This document shows positions 19,084-27,941 of a stretch of DNA of 64,000 bases, in pieces. The position numbers and the translations under genes were made by a program. Every line of letters starts with the position of its first letter. Position 1 is the first letter of the stretch. Under the pieces are notes generated by a model that was not told where the DNA came from, did not search any database, and saw nothing but the letters and a program-made list of their open reading frames with translations. Origin of the DNA: CAWGXG01 sp963826505 (GTDB lineage Bacteria > Chloroflexota > Anaerolineae > Aggregatilineales > Aggregatilineaceae); the NCBI GenBank assembly GCA_963826505.1, contig CAWGXG010000008.1, positions 682,001 through 746,000 of the forward strand, given 5' to 3'.

Positions 19084-20030
19084 TGACCGAAAATCAGCAA
19101 AGAAACGTGGTCGCGCTGGCGGGTGGGGTAGGTGGCGCGAAGCTGGCTCTCGGGCTGGCGAAAACGCTGTCGCCTGATCGCCTGACGATTATCGGGAATG
19201 TCGCCGATGATTTCGTGCATTACGGTCTGCACATCTCGCCCGATCTGGATACTGTGATGTATACCCTGGCTGGGATCGCCAACCCCCTGACGGGTTGGGG
19301 ACTGGACGGCGATACCTGGCGGATGTTCGATATGCTGGCCCGCTATGGCGAGGACGTCTGGTTTCGCCTGGGGGACAAGGATCTGGCTACGCATGTGCTG
19401 CGCAGCTATTGGTTGTCTCAAAATGTGCCGCTGACGACGATCACTGCCCGGCTGTCTAAGCAACTGGGTGTGGGACCCCGGTTGCTGCCAGTGACGGATG
19501 AGGCAGTCGCGACGATGGTCGACACGCGCGAACACGGCGTGTTGGGTTTTCAAGAGTATTTTGTGCGGCACCGCTGGCAGCCCACTGTGACACGCGTCTG
19601 GTTTGAGGGAGTCGAGACGGCGCACATGACGGATCAGGTTGCTGCCGCATTGGCTTCTGCCGATCTGATTGTGATGTGCCCGTCGAATCCGGTATTGTCG
19701 ATTGCTCCGATTCTGGCCGTGCCGGGAGTACGCGAACTGATCTGCCAGCGGCGCGGGATCTGTGTGGCCGTCAGTCCATTCATAGGTGGAAATGCTGTTA
19801 AGGGACCGGCGGCAAAGCTTTTGCCCGAGCTGGGGCTGGACATTTCGGCGGCGGGCGTGGCGCACTATTACGCCGGGCTTTTGAATGGGTTGGTGGTGGA
19901 CGAGGCCGACCGTGCGCAGACCGCGCGCGGGGTTGATGTACCCGTGTTGGTAACCCGCACGCTGATGCAATCGGAAGATGACAAACGGCGATTGGCGGAA
20001 GAAGTAATTGCCTGGGGATGGAGTTTATAG
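19083..20030 (+). CDS. cofD: 2-phospho-L-lactate / phosphoenolpyruvyl transferase of F420 synthesis
   Basis: CofD (FbiA) joins the FO chromophore to the guanylylated 3-carbon phosphate to give F420-0 or dehydro-F420-0. From ATG 19083 the 315-residue protein shows VVALAGGVGGAKLALGLA at the N-terminus, GNVADDFVHYGLHISPDLDT near 42, NPLTGWGLDGDTW near 75, LGDKDLATHVLRS near 100 and CPSNPVLSIAPILAVPG near 205, all diagnostic. It overlaps the nitroreductase stop by one base and is followed two bases later by cofC. The gene is intact. It differs from YvcK at 48-49.6 kb, a distant CofD-fold relative without these FO-binding segments. Confidence 0.95.
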   Translation: MTENQQRNVVALAGGVGGAKLALGLAKTLSPDRLTIIGNVADDFVHYGLHISPDLDTVMYTLAGIANPLTGWGLDGDTWRMFDMLARYGEDVWFRLGDKDLATHVLRSYWLSQNVPLTTITARLSKQLGVGPRLLPVTDEAVATMVDTREHGVLGFQEYFVRHRWQPTVTRVWFEGVETAHMTDQVAAALASADLIVMCPSNPVLSIAPILAVPGVRELICQRRGICVAVSPFIGGNAVKGPAAKLLPELGLDISAAGVAHYYAGLLNGLVVDEADRAQTARGVDVPVLVTRTLMQSEDDKRRLAEEVIAWGWSL

Positions 20031-20032
20031 CG

Positions 20033-20707
20033 ATGAATGTGTGGGCGATTGTTCCTGTTAAGCCGTTCAAGCGTGCGAAAAGCCGCCTATCTGATACGCT
20101 TTCACCGGAACAGCGTGAAAATCTCGCGGTAGGCTTGCTGGAGCGCACCGTACGACTGTTGGTCCCGCTGACGTGCATTCAGGGCGTTCTGGTCATCAGC
20201 CGCGATCCGAAGGCGCTGTCACTGGCCCGTGAATGGGGCGCGCAGACGGTGCAGGAAAGCGGCGCGCCTGAACTCAACCGTGCGCTGCTGCGGGCTACCC
20301 AGGCACTTAAGGTGTGGGGCGCCGAAGCCGCGTTGGTCGTCCCGGCAGATATTCCGCTGCTAAATGCCGACGATATCGAAGCCATGGTGATGATGGGGCG
20401 TTATCATAACTCGGTTGTGATCGCTCCCGACCGGCACCAGCACGGGACGAATCTGCTGTTGGTGCGTCCGCCGGGCTTGATTCCGTATTCGTTTGGCGAC
20501 GACAGTTACGTCACACACCAGCGCCTGGCGCATGAGGTGCAGGCCACCGTGCTAACGTACAACTCTGAGCGCGCCCGGCTCGACATTGATCTGCCAGACG
20601 ATTTGCGCCAGTATCACGCGTTGGCAAAAGTGTTCGAAGAATCTATCATAAAGGTCGGCGAGTCTGGTGAGTTGTTGCTTACGGGCGATTCGCATCTGAA
20701 CAGGTAA
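20033..20707 (+). CDS. cofC: 2-phospho-L-lactate / PEP guanylyltransferase
   Basis: CofC (FbiD) activates 2-phospholactate or PEP with GTP. Start ATG 20033 lies 2 bases after the cofD stop; an in-frame ATG at 20018 inside cofD is possible. The 224-residue protein begins NVWAIVPVKPFKRAKSRLSD, the nucleotide-binding start of this family, with LVISRDPKAL near 53, AALVVPADIPLL near 105 (metal aspartate) and a TNLLLVRPPGLIPYSFGDDS segment near 143. Tight spacing and order cofE-nitroreductase-cofD-cofC mark a dedicated F420 operon. Which three-carbon substrate is used cannot be read from the sequence; the nitroreductase beside it argues for PEP. Confidence 0.93.
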   Translation: MNVWAIVPVKPFKRAKSRLSDTLSPEQRENLAVGLLERTVRLLVPLTCIQGVLVISRDPKALSLAREWGAQTVQESGAPELNRALLRATQALKVWGAEAALVVPADIPLLNADDIEAMVMMGRYHNSVVIAPDRHQHGTNLLLVRPPGLIPYSFGDDSYVTHQRLAHEVQATVLTYNSERARLDIDLPDDLRQYHALAKVFEESIIKVGESGELLLTGDSHLNR

Positions 20708-20738
20708 GAGGTCTTTTCACTCTTTGGAGGCAAGGTTA

Positions 20739-21746
20739 ATGGCTGATCGAGTTGCTTTGTATTTACAGGATGCGCACCCGCTGACGGATGCCATCGCTTA
20801 TGTGCAGTACGCGGAAGATCGGAATTTCGATGCGGTGTGGCAGGCGGAGAGCCGTCTGGTGCGCGACGCGATTGTGCCGATGGCGGCGTTTGGTGCGACG
20901 TCCAAACGCATTAAGATTGGTTCCGGTGTCATCAACAATTGGACTCGCAACGCGGCGTTGACGGCAGCGACGTTCCTTACGTTGGATGATCTGGCCCCCG
21001 ATCGCATCATGCTGGGCATCGGCGCGTGGTGGGATCCGCTGGCGAAGAATGTGGGCATCGATCGTACCAAACCGCTGCTGGCGATGCGCGAGCACGTCCT
21101 GGTCGTGCGCGACCTGCTGGCGATGAAGAACGTCACGTTTCACGGCGAGTTTGTGAATGTGAACGGCATCGAGCTGGATATCGTGCACGGACGGCGCGAG
21201 CCGCGCAATGTGCCAATCTATATCGGCGCGACGGGCCCGAAGATGCTGACGATGGCCGGTGAGATCGCCGACGGCGTGCTGCTGAACTATCTCGTGTCAC
21301 CTGCGTACAACATTACGGCGTTGGATCAGATCGAGAAGGGCGCCAAGCTGGTAGGGCGCTCGGTTGACGATATCGACCGGCCGCAGTTGGTGGTGTGTTC
21401 GGTGGATTCGGATCGCAAACGGGCGCTTGACGGCGCGCGCAAACTGGTCACGCAGTATCTTGGCCAGCAGCCGCACATCATGAAGGCCAGCGGTGTGAGC
21501 ACGGACCTGCTTGACGAAATCCATCAGGTCTTGACCTGGCCCGCCACCGAAGAACAGATCGAGCGCGCGATGGAGCTGGTGCCGGACGATGTGGTCCAGC
21601 TCATCACGGCATCCGGAACGCCTGACGAAGTCCGCGCCAAAGTGCGCGAGTACGTGGCCAACGGCTGCACATGCCCCGTGCTGTATCCGCTTGGCGATGA
21701 CGTACGCTTGATGATCGACACCTTCGCGAACGGGTATTCGGCCTGA
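20739..21746 (+). CDS. LLM-class F420-dependent oxidoreductase
   Basis: A 335-residue luciferase-like TIM-barrel protein. The ATG at 20739 is 8 bases past TTGGAGG, favoured over a TTG at 20724. It shows AIAYVQYAEDRNFDAVWQAE, IKIGSGVINNWTRNAALTA, a LGIGAWWDPLA loop, VPIYIGATGPKMLTMAGEIADG and a C-terminal substrate-loop end TCPVLYPLGD, as in F420-dependent methylene-tetrahydromethanopterin reductase relatives. It probably uses F420H2 made by the operon just upstream. The physiological substrate is unknown. Being last in an F420 operon inside a purine island raises the possibility that it acts on a heterocycle, which is inference only. Confidence 0.88.
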   Translation: MADRVALYLQDAHPLTDAIAYVQYAEDRNFDAVWQAESRLVRDAIVPMAAFGATSKRIKIGSGVINNWTRNAALTAATFLTLDDLAPDRIMLGIGAWWDPLAKNVGIDRTKPLLAMREHVLVVRDLLAMKNVTFHGEFVNVNGIELDIVHGRREPRNVPIYIGATGPKMLTMAGEIADGVLLNYLVSPAYNITALDQIEKGAKLVGRSVDDIDRPQLVVCSVDSDRKRALDGARKLVTQYLGQQPHIMKASGVSTDLLDEIHQVLTWPATEEQIERAMELVPDDVVQLITASGTPDEVRAKVREYVANGCTCPVLYPLGDDVRLMIDTFANGYSA

Positions 21747-21769
21747 TTGGGTGACTGCGGGAGTTCCGA

Positions 21770-22276
21770 ATGACGGACGGACACAATCATGACGAGCGTC
21801 ACGATCAACAGCCCAGCGCCAAATGGTGCTTCGTGTGCGGTGTCGAGAATCCGTGCGGGCTGAAGATCCGCTTTTTCAACGATGGCTATCACCGGTCCCT
21901 GGCCAAGGTGACGCTCGGCGAGCAGTACCAGAGTTACCCGGGAATGGCACACGGAGGCATCCTGGCAACCATTCTCGATGAGACGATGGGGCGCGCCATC
22001 CTGGCCGAGCCCGGCTCCGACGATCTGCACGAAGCCCGGTTCATGTTTACGGCGCGCATGGAAATTCGGTACAAGCAGCCTGTCCCACTCGACCGGGAAT
22101 TCACGGTGTATGGCCGGGTTGACAAAGATCGGGGACGTCTGGTCCAGGTGAGCGGCGAGGTCGTCCTGGAGGATGGCAGCATCGCGGCGGAAGCTTCTGC
22201 CACGCTGGCCGATATTCCGCCCGAGCAGATTGATGGCATGCTGGCCGCAGACGTGGGCTGGCAAGTATATCCCTGA
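21770..22276 (+). CDS. PaaI-type hotdog-fold thioesterase
   Basis: A 168-residue hotdog-fold protein, ATG at 21770. It starts with a polar N-terminus rich in His and Asp, then CFVCGVENPCGLKIRFF, YPGMAHGGILATILDETMGR (the catalytic HGG-LDE pattern) and a VSGEVVLEDG strand. The CxxCxxxNPxGL motif is common in PaaI-like thioesterases annotated near short-chain acyl-CoA metabolism. Function here is unclear: it follows the LLM oxidoreductase by 23 bases and precedes a hairpin (22300-22329), so it probably ends the F420 transcript. The frame is intact. Confidence 0.83.
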   Translation: MTDGHNHDERHDQQPSAKWCFVCGVENPCGLKIRFFNDGYHRSLAKVTLGEQYQSYPGMAHGGILATILDETMGRAILAEPGSDDLHEARFMFTARMEIRYKQPVPLDREFTVYGRVDKDRGRLVQVSGEVVLEDGSIAAEASATLADIPPEQIDGMLAADVGWQVYP

Positions 22277-22299
22277 CGCACTAGCGAATTGATGACAGT

Positions 22300-22329
22300 C
22301 GGCCCGGCGCAGGTTTTTTCGCCGGGCCG
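22300..22329 (+). terminator. Strong hairpin after the thioesterase gene
   Basis: A perfect 10-base-pair GC-rich stem (CGGCCCGGCG at 22300-22309 with CGCCGGGCCG at 22320-22329) encloses a 10-base T-rich loop. The T run is in the loop rather than after the stem, so it is not a textbook intrinsic terminator, but it sits 23 bases past a stop and 25 before the next start and probably punctuates the F420 operon. Confidence 0.5.
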
Positions 22330-22354
22330 TTAGGAATCCCAAAAAAGATTCGAC

Positions 22355-24925
22355 GTGTCACAGTTGAAACCACAGCCAGAAAGACGACAGTTGCTCACAG
22401 CCGCGCAGGTGCTTGCCCTGATCGTAGGGCTGGTCACGCTCGGCTATCTGGCGCTGAGCCTCAATGTCAGCTCCGATCCGCTGTTGATGCCTCTGGACGA
22501 CACCTACATCCACTTTCAGTATGCGCGTGAATGGGCGCAGGGCCATCCGTTGGTCTATAACCCCGGAGACCCGGCGACATCCGGTGGTACCAGCCTGATC
22601 TACCCGCCGCTGTTGGCCCTGGGTTACGCGCTGGGGTTTCACGCATGGACCATGGCTTATTGGGCGCTGGCGCTGGGCGTGCTGAGTCTGGCTGGCGCGA
22701 GCTGGCTGGTGTATTTGATCGCAAGGCGCAGTCCCTTTGACGAGCCCACCCGCACGCGTCACGGATACGCGCTGGCGTTGGCGGTTGCTTTTGCGCTGTC
22801 TGGACCAAATGTATGGGCGGCGCTCAGCGGAATGGAAACCGCGTTGTTCGTGTTTCTTGTGCTGCTGGTGGGTTATGCAGTTCAATATCGCCGCGAGCGG
22901 CTGACGTTGTTTGCGGCGATTCTCGTAACACTGGCTCGCCCTGAAGGGTTGATCGTCGCGGCGGGAGCTGTGGCCGCATTGGCACTACGCGATCGGTGGC
23001 CAGAGGGCTGGCTAGCCCGTGGTCGACGCGCGGTGGGGTTGGCGCTGCCTATTCTGGCGGGTGGTGTGCAGCCACTGATCAACTGGTGGGCGACGGACAG
23101 TTTCACGTCGTCGGGCTTGCAGGCGAAATCCTACCTGTACAATACCAGCGTGCCTATGAGCGAGCGACTGCTCGATGCGCTGAAATTCTTTGGCCGCATG
23201 TGGGGCGAATTCCTCAGCGGCAGAAGTCCTGATTTCGGGATTCTCACTTCTCCACTGCTGGCGGAGGCGGCGCTGGCGGCTTTGATCTTGGGTTGCGTCC
23301 AGGCGTGGCGTACCCGGCGGGTGACGATGGGGCTCGTCATCCTGATCTGGGTCATGGCGCTGACGGCGGCCATTTCTACGTTGGATACCGCGTTCTGGCA
23401 GTTTAAGCGCTACCAACTGCCGGTCATGGCGTTGTTTTATCCGGCGGCGGCGTGGGCTGCTGCGGCATTAGGCGACCTGTTTACGCGCCGGTTGGAACGG
23501 CGCTGGGCGGCGTGGGGTTTGCCCGCGCTGATTCTGATTCCGGCGGTCTTCACAACGTTCACCTTTGCGCGCAATTACGCGGATAATGTCAAAATAGTGC
23601 GCGACCAACAGGTGAAGATGGCCGGATGGGTCAAAGAAAATCTCCCGGCAGACGCGCGCGTCGGCGCGCATGATGTGGGTCTGGTGCGCTATTTCGGCGA
23701 TCGCGCTTTGTATGATGTGGTCGGTTTGACAACACCCGGTGCAGCATTATCCTGGCGGCAGGGACCCGGCGCGGTCTACGAGCACATGGCCGCCAGCGCC
23801 GATCGCCCGAACTATTTCGCCATTTATCCCGATGTGCAGGGCCTGCGTTACCTGGTGAACGCAGGCGTTATCGGAACCGTTCTGGCGGAATTTCCGGTAG
23901 ACCTCCCGGCGCACAACGTAGCCTCGGCGACAGATTATCAGGCGGTGTACGCGGCGGACTGGTCCACCACGCACCGCGAGGAGTCGGTCGCACAGACGAG
24001 CACGCTCGCCTATATCCAGGGCTTGACGCTTGTCGATCAGATCGATGTGGCCGACATGGACAATGAGGCGGATCACGCCTACACATGGTGGGAAGACGGC
24101 AAGCCGCCCGGCTATATCACCGAGGTCTACCGCCACGAAGTCCACGCCTGCGGACTCGATCCGTCGGAATGCGTGATGACTGACGGCGGACGGGTGCTGA
24201 CCGGCGGTGAGACGTTCACGCTGCACACGCACCCGGGCGAAGACCTGCTGCTGGTCACGCGGGTACACGGGCGCACAAGTGTGCCGCTGACGTTGGTCAT
24301 CAACGGCCAGCAGGTCGATCAGCGCGTGCAGCCTCAAGTGCCCGGACGCTGGTTGGAAGTGGTGTATTTGGTGGAGGGCAGTGTTATCACCGGGACGTCC
24401 ACGCACGTGCGGATCGAAGCGCAGATCGCGGACCCGAAGTCAGATGCCTATTCGCCATATTATCATTGGGCGTATCAGGGCACATTCGCCGCTGCGACTA
24501 CCTTGGAAGCGACCCCCGTTGCTACCTTTGGCGAGGCCGGGCAGGTGCGTCTGATGAGCGAGGAAATGCACGTGGAGGGTGGCAATCTGCTGGTCGATCT
24601 GTCATGGGAAGGGCCCGCGCCCAATACGGGGGACGGCATCGTGTTCGTGCATGTCTACAGGCCGGACGAGATCAACATTGGGCCAGCGGCACAAACGGTG
24701 GCGCGCTCGGCGGGTGGTGTGCTGCCCCCCGCCAACTGGCTGCCCGGTCCCATTCACGATCAGTATGCCGTGCCGCTCAGCGGTCTCGAGCCGGGCACTT
24801 ACATTGTAGCGATTGGCCTGTTTGACGCGCGTACGATGGCACGTTACCCTGTTTCTGGCGCGGATACAACGCCGGATCAACGGTTGCTTATCGGTGAAAT
24901 TACCCTTGAGGAGTCGGTACCGTGA
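22355..24925 (+). CDS. GT-C-type polytopic membrane glycosyltransferase-like protein with large C-terminal extracytoplasmic domain
   Basis: An 856-residue protein (GTG 22355). About ten hydrophobic helices fill residues 15-415. The first loop has LDDTYIHFQYAREWAQGHP and YNPGDPATSGGTSLIYPPLL, the acidic first-loop motif and G-TS block of GT-C (GT39-like) lipid-linked sugar transferases. Residues 420-856 are hydrophilic and beta-rich, presumably outside. The stop TGA (24923-24925) overlaps the ATG of the XdhD-like gene by one base, so the two seem translationally coupled, though they share no obvious function. The acceptor is unknown; a role in cell-surface glycosylation is inferred from the fold. 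Confidence 0.78.
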   Translation: MSQLKPQPERRQLLTAAQVLALIVGLVTLGYLALSLNVSSDPLLMPLDDTYIHFQYAREWAQGHPLVYNPGDPATSGGTSLIYPPLLALGYALGFHAWTMAYWALALGVLSLAGASWLVYLIARRSPFDEPTRTRHGYALALAVAFALSGPNVWAALSGMETALFVFLVLLVGYAVQYRRERLTLFAAILVTLARPEGLIVAAGAVAALALRDRWPEGWLARGRRAVGLALPILAGGVQPLINWWATDSFTSSGLQAKSYLYNTSVPMSERLLDALKFFGRMWGEFLSGRSPDFGILTSPLLAEAALAALILGCVQAWRTRRVTMGLVILIWVMALTAAISTLDTAFWQFKRYQLPVMALFYPAAAWAAAALGDLFTRRLERRWAAWGLPALILIPAVFTTFTFARNYADNVKIVRDQQVKMAGWVKENLPADARVGAHDVGLVRYFGDRALYDVVGLTTPGAALSWRQGPGAVYEHMAASADRPNYFAIYPDVQGLRYLVNAGVIGTVLAEFPVDLPAHNVASATDYQAVYAADWSTTHREESVAQTSTLAYIQGLTLVDQIDVADMDNEADHAYTWWEDGKPPGYITEVYRHEVHACGLDPSECVMTDGGRVLTGGETFTLHTHPGEDLLLVTRVHGRTSVPLTLVINGQQVDQRVQPQVPGRWLEVVYLVEGSVITGTSTHVRIEAQIADPKSDAYSPYYHWAYQGTFAAATTLEATPVATFGEAGQVRLMSEEMHVEGGNLLVDLSWEGPAPNTGDGIVFVHVYRPDEINIGPAAQTVARSAGGVLPPANWLPGPIHDQYAVPLSGLEPGTYIVAIGLFDARTMARYPVSGADTTPDQRLLIGEITLEESVP

Positions 24926-27900
24926 TGATTAGCTTCGTGCTGAATGGTGAGCGCGTCGAGATGGAGGCCGCTCCCAATACCAGCCTGTTTCGAATGCTGC
25001 GCCAAAACGGCGTATTCGGTGTGAAGTATGCTGACGATCTCGGACAGAGCGGCGCAGATGTCGTGCTGCTGGACGGCGCGCCGGTTGTCTCGTCGCTGGT
25101 GTTGGCGGCGCAGATCGAAGGTCGGCAAGTAACGACGATTGAAGGTCTGGGCGGTGCGCAGGAACGTGGCTGGCGGGGTTCCCAACCGCTGCACCCCCTT
25201 CAGACGGCTTTCATCGAGACGGGCGCGATCCAGTGCGGTTACTGCACGCCCGCCATGATCCTGGCGGCCAAGACATTGTTGGACCGCAATCCCTCACCGA
25301 CTGAACGCGAAGTACGTGAGTCGCTGGCCGGGGTGTTGTGCCGCTGCACCGGGTATGTCAAACCGGTCGAAGCGGTGCTGCGCGCGGCGGCGGTCATGCG
25401 CGGTGAAGCTGTCCCGCCGATCGGCGAGCAGCGCGGCATTCCCGCGCCTCCGGGCCTGTTTGCGCCGCGTTCGGACGATAATGGGGCCGAAGCACTGCCC
25501 CATCAAGAACCGGAATCGGGCGGATTCGACGCCGGAATGCCGGGCGTGAAAACACGCACTCTGCCCGTGATGGTCGTCGCACCAGAGGTCGATACGCTTC
25601 AGCAGGTCGGCAAGCCTGCGCGTAAAGTGGACGCGAGCAAGCTGGCTCAGGGTAACCCGGCTTTCACGGACGATATCGAATTTCGGGGGATGCTGGTTGC
25701 TAAGCTGCTGCTCAGCCCACACGCGCACGCCCTAATCACGCATATTGACGCCAGTCGCGCACGGGCGTTGCCAGGCGTGCACGCCGTGCTGACCTACGAG
25801 GATCTGCCGCGCGTGGCGTATACGACGGCGGGCCAGAGCGATCCGGAGCCGGGACCGCACGACAACTACAGCCTCGACAATCGCGTGCGTTTCGTGGGTG
25901 ATCGTGTGGCCGCGGTGGCTGCCGAAACGGAAGAAATCGCCGAGCGGGCCCTGAAACTGATTGACGTGGAATATGAACTGCTGCCGTCGATCTTCGATCC
26001 GCGCGAAAGTATGCAGCCCGGCGCGCCGCTGCTGCACGATGAGCCGGATAGCTGGAACATCGAGGACAGAAATCGCAATCTGGCGGCGATGATCGATTGG
26101 GAAGTCGGCAGCGTGGAAGACGGTTTCGCCCAGGCGGATCATATCTTCGAGGCGACGTATTACAGCCCGAAGGTGCAGCAGACTCCGCTTGAGCCGCATG
26201 TCACCGTGACGTGGTGGGACGAAAACGATCGGTTGGTGATCCGGACCAGCACGCAGGTGCCATTCCATGTGCGGCGCATTCTTGCGCCGGTTCTCGGCTT
26301 GCCTGAGAAACGCATTCGCGTGATTAAACCGCGCATCGGGGGCGGTTTTGGTGTTAAGCAGGAAATCCTGATCGAAGATATTTGCGCGCACCTGACGATC
26401 GTTACGGGCCACCCGGTGCGGTTGGAATATACGCGCGAGGAGGAATTCCACGCCAGCCGATCGCGCCACCCGATGTACCTCACGCTGAAAACTGGTGTTA
26501 TGGATGATGGCCGGATCGTGGCCAACGCTATGTATGCGCTGAGCGACACCGGGGCGTGTGGGTCTCATGCGCTTACGGTCGCCGGGAATACTGGCCACAA
26601 AGGTATGTCGCTTTACAACGCGCCCAACATCAAATTCCACGCGGACATTGTGTACACTAATACGCCACCTAGTGGAGCCTATCGCGGGTACGGAGTCCCG
26701 CAAGGCTTCTGGGCGGTGGAACAGCAAATGGCGCGCATTGCGCGCGAGCTGGGGCTTGATCCCCTGGAATTTCGGTTGATGAACGCGATCAAGACCGGTG
26801 ACGAGCACCCGGCCAGCAAGGCATGGAGCGAAGGGCGAGAGGCCGAGCCAGAATTTATTCAGTCGTGCGGGTTGTCCGAATGTGTGGAGCAGGGGGCCGC
26901 GGCGATCGGCTGGGCGGAGAAGTATGGCAATCCCGACTGGCACACGGTACCCGGACAGCCACATCTGCGGCGCGGCATTGGGGTCGCCTGCGTGATGCAG
27001 GGCACGGCGATTCCGCGTTTGGATATGGGCGCGGCCAGCCTCAAGATCAACGACGATGGTTCGTTCAACCTGTTGGTGGGCGCGACCGATTTGGGCACCG
27101 GATCGGACACGGTCCTGACACAGATGGCAGCCGAAGTGTTGGGGTGCTCACCAGAGGATTTCATCACCTATTCTTCGGACACGGATTTCACGCCGTTTGA
27201 CAAAGGCGCGTATGCTTCCAGCACGACCTACATTTCCGGGCGCGCGACTGTGTTGGCCGCGGAAAAAGTCGCGGCGCAGATGCGCGAGGTCGCGGCGCAG
27301 ATGTTGAACCAGGACGAGGGCTACGCGCCTGTTGCGGCCGATGATCTGGTGTTGCGCGATCGTGCGGCAGTCGCGCCGGACGGGCGGAGCGTATCCCACC
27401 GTGCCATCGCGTTGAATAGCCTGCACCACGAGAACCAGCACCAGATCATGGCGACGGCCAGCTACGTCAGCCCGGAGTCACCGCCGCCCTTTGCCGCGCA
27501 GTTCGTGACGATCACGCTCGATACAGAAACCGGACAGATCACGGTCGACGAGATGGTGATGGCGGTCGACAGCGGTGTCATCGTCAACCCGGTGACCGCC
27601 AGCGGTCAGATCGAAGGCGGGATGGTTCAGGCGCTGGGTTACGGTCACTGTGAAGAAATGGTCCTCGACGATCACGGCCGTATGGTGAATCCCCAGTTCG
27701 GCCCATACAAAATCTATCGCGCCGACGAGATGCCGGAAATGGGCGTGATCTTCATCGAAACGTACGAGCCGAGCGGCCCGTTTGGGGCGAAAGCTGTGGC
27801 CGAAATTCCGCTGGATGGCGCGGGTCCGGCGTTGGCGAACGCGCTGTACGATGCGGTTGGCATCCAGATTGTGGACGGACCACTGCTGCCCGAAAAGGTG

Positions 27901-27936
27901 TGGCGGGCGCTGCGAAATAGGGATCACCGGGACTAA
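24925..27936 (+). CDS. xdhD: XdhD-like molybdenum hydroxylase: degenerate FeS domain fused to Mo-binding subunit
   Basis: A 1003-residue fusion. Residues 1-160 are a ferredoxin-like plus helical FeS domain; from about 220 on lies the aldehyde oxidase/xanthine dehydrogenase molybdopterin domain (GGGFGVKQEI, SGAYRGYGVPQGFWAVEQQ, GATDLGTGSDTVLTQMA, and the GPFGAKAVAE region with the catalytic glutamate). The distal [2Fe-2S] ligands are gone: the usual GCxxGxCGAC loop reads VKYADDLGQSGADVVLL and the fourth Cys is replaced in VVSSL. The proximal ligands remain (CGYC at 104/107, CRC at 139/141). E. coli XdhD has the same distal loss. Next to yqeB, yqeC-mocA and ssnA, this is probably a selenium-dependent purine hydroxylase. 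The substrate is unproven. Confidence 0.88.
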   Translation: MISFVLNGERVEMEAAPNTSLFRMLRQNGVFGVKYADDLGQSGADVVLLDGAPVVSSLVLAAQIEGRQVTTIEGLGGAQERGWRGSQPLHPLQTAFIETGAIQCGYCTPAMILAAKTLLDRNPSPTEREVRESLAGVLCRCTGYVKPVEAVLRAAAVMRGEAVPPIGEQRGIPAPPGLFAPRSDDNGAEALPHQEPESGGFDAGMPGVKTRTLPVMVVAPEVDTLQQVGKPARKVDASKLAQGNPAFTDDIEFRGMLVAKLLLSPHAHALITHIDASRARALPGVHAVLTYEDLPRVAYTTAGQSDPEPGPHDNYSLDNRVRFVGDRVAAVAAETEEIAERALKLIDVEYELLPSIFDPRESMQPGAPLLHDEPDSWNIEDRNRNLAAMIDWEVGSVEDGFAQADHIFEATYYSPKVQQTPLEPHVTVTWWDENDRLVIRTSTQVPFHVRRILAPVLGLPEKRIRVIKPRIGGGFGVKQEILIEDICAHLTIVTGHPVRLEYTREEEFHASRSRHPMYLTLKTGVMDDGRIVANAMYALSDTGACGSHALTVAGNTGHKGMSLYNAPNIKFHADIVYTNTPPSGAYRGYGVPQGFWAVEQQMARIARELGLDPLEFRLMNAIKTGDEHPASKAWSEGREAEPEFIQSCGLSECVEQGAAAIGWAEKYGNPDWHTVPGQPHLRRGIGVACVMQGTAIPRLDMGAASLKINDDGSFNLLVGATDLGTGSDTVLTQMAAEVLGCSPEDFITYSSDTDFTPFDKGAYASSTTYISGRATVLAAEKVAAQMREVAAQMLNQDEGYAPVAADDLVLRDRAAVAPDGRSVSHRAIALNSLHHENQHQIMATASYVSPESPPPFAAQFVTITLDTETGQITVDEMVMAVDSGVIVNPVTASGQIEGGMVQALGYGHCEEMVLDDHGRMVNPQFGPYKIYRADEMPEMGVIFIETYEPSGPFGAKAVAEIPLDGAGPALANALYDAVGIQIVDGPLLPEKVWRALRNRDHRD

Positions 27937-27941
27937 AATAG

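Noticed and set aside
25732..26964. 410-codon minus-strand frame
   Set aside because: Antisense to the molybdopterin domain of the XdhD-like gene.
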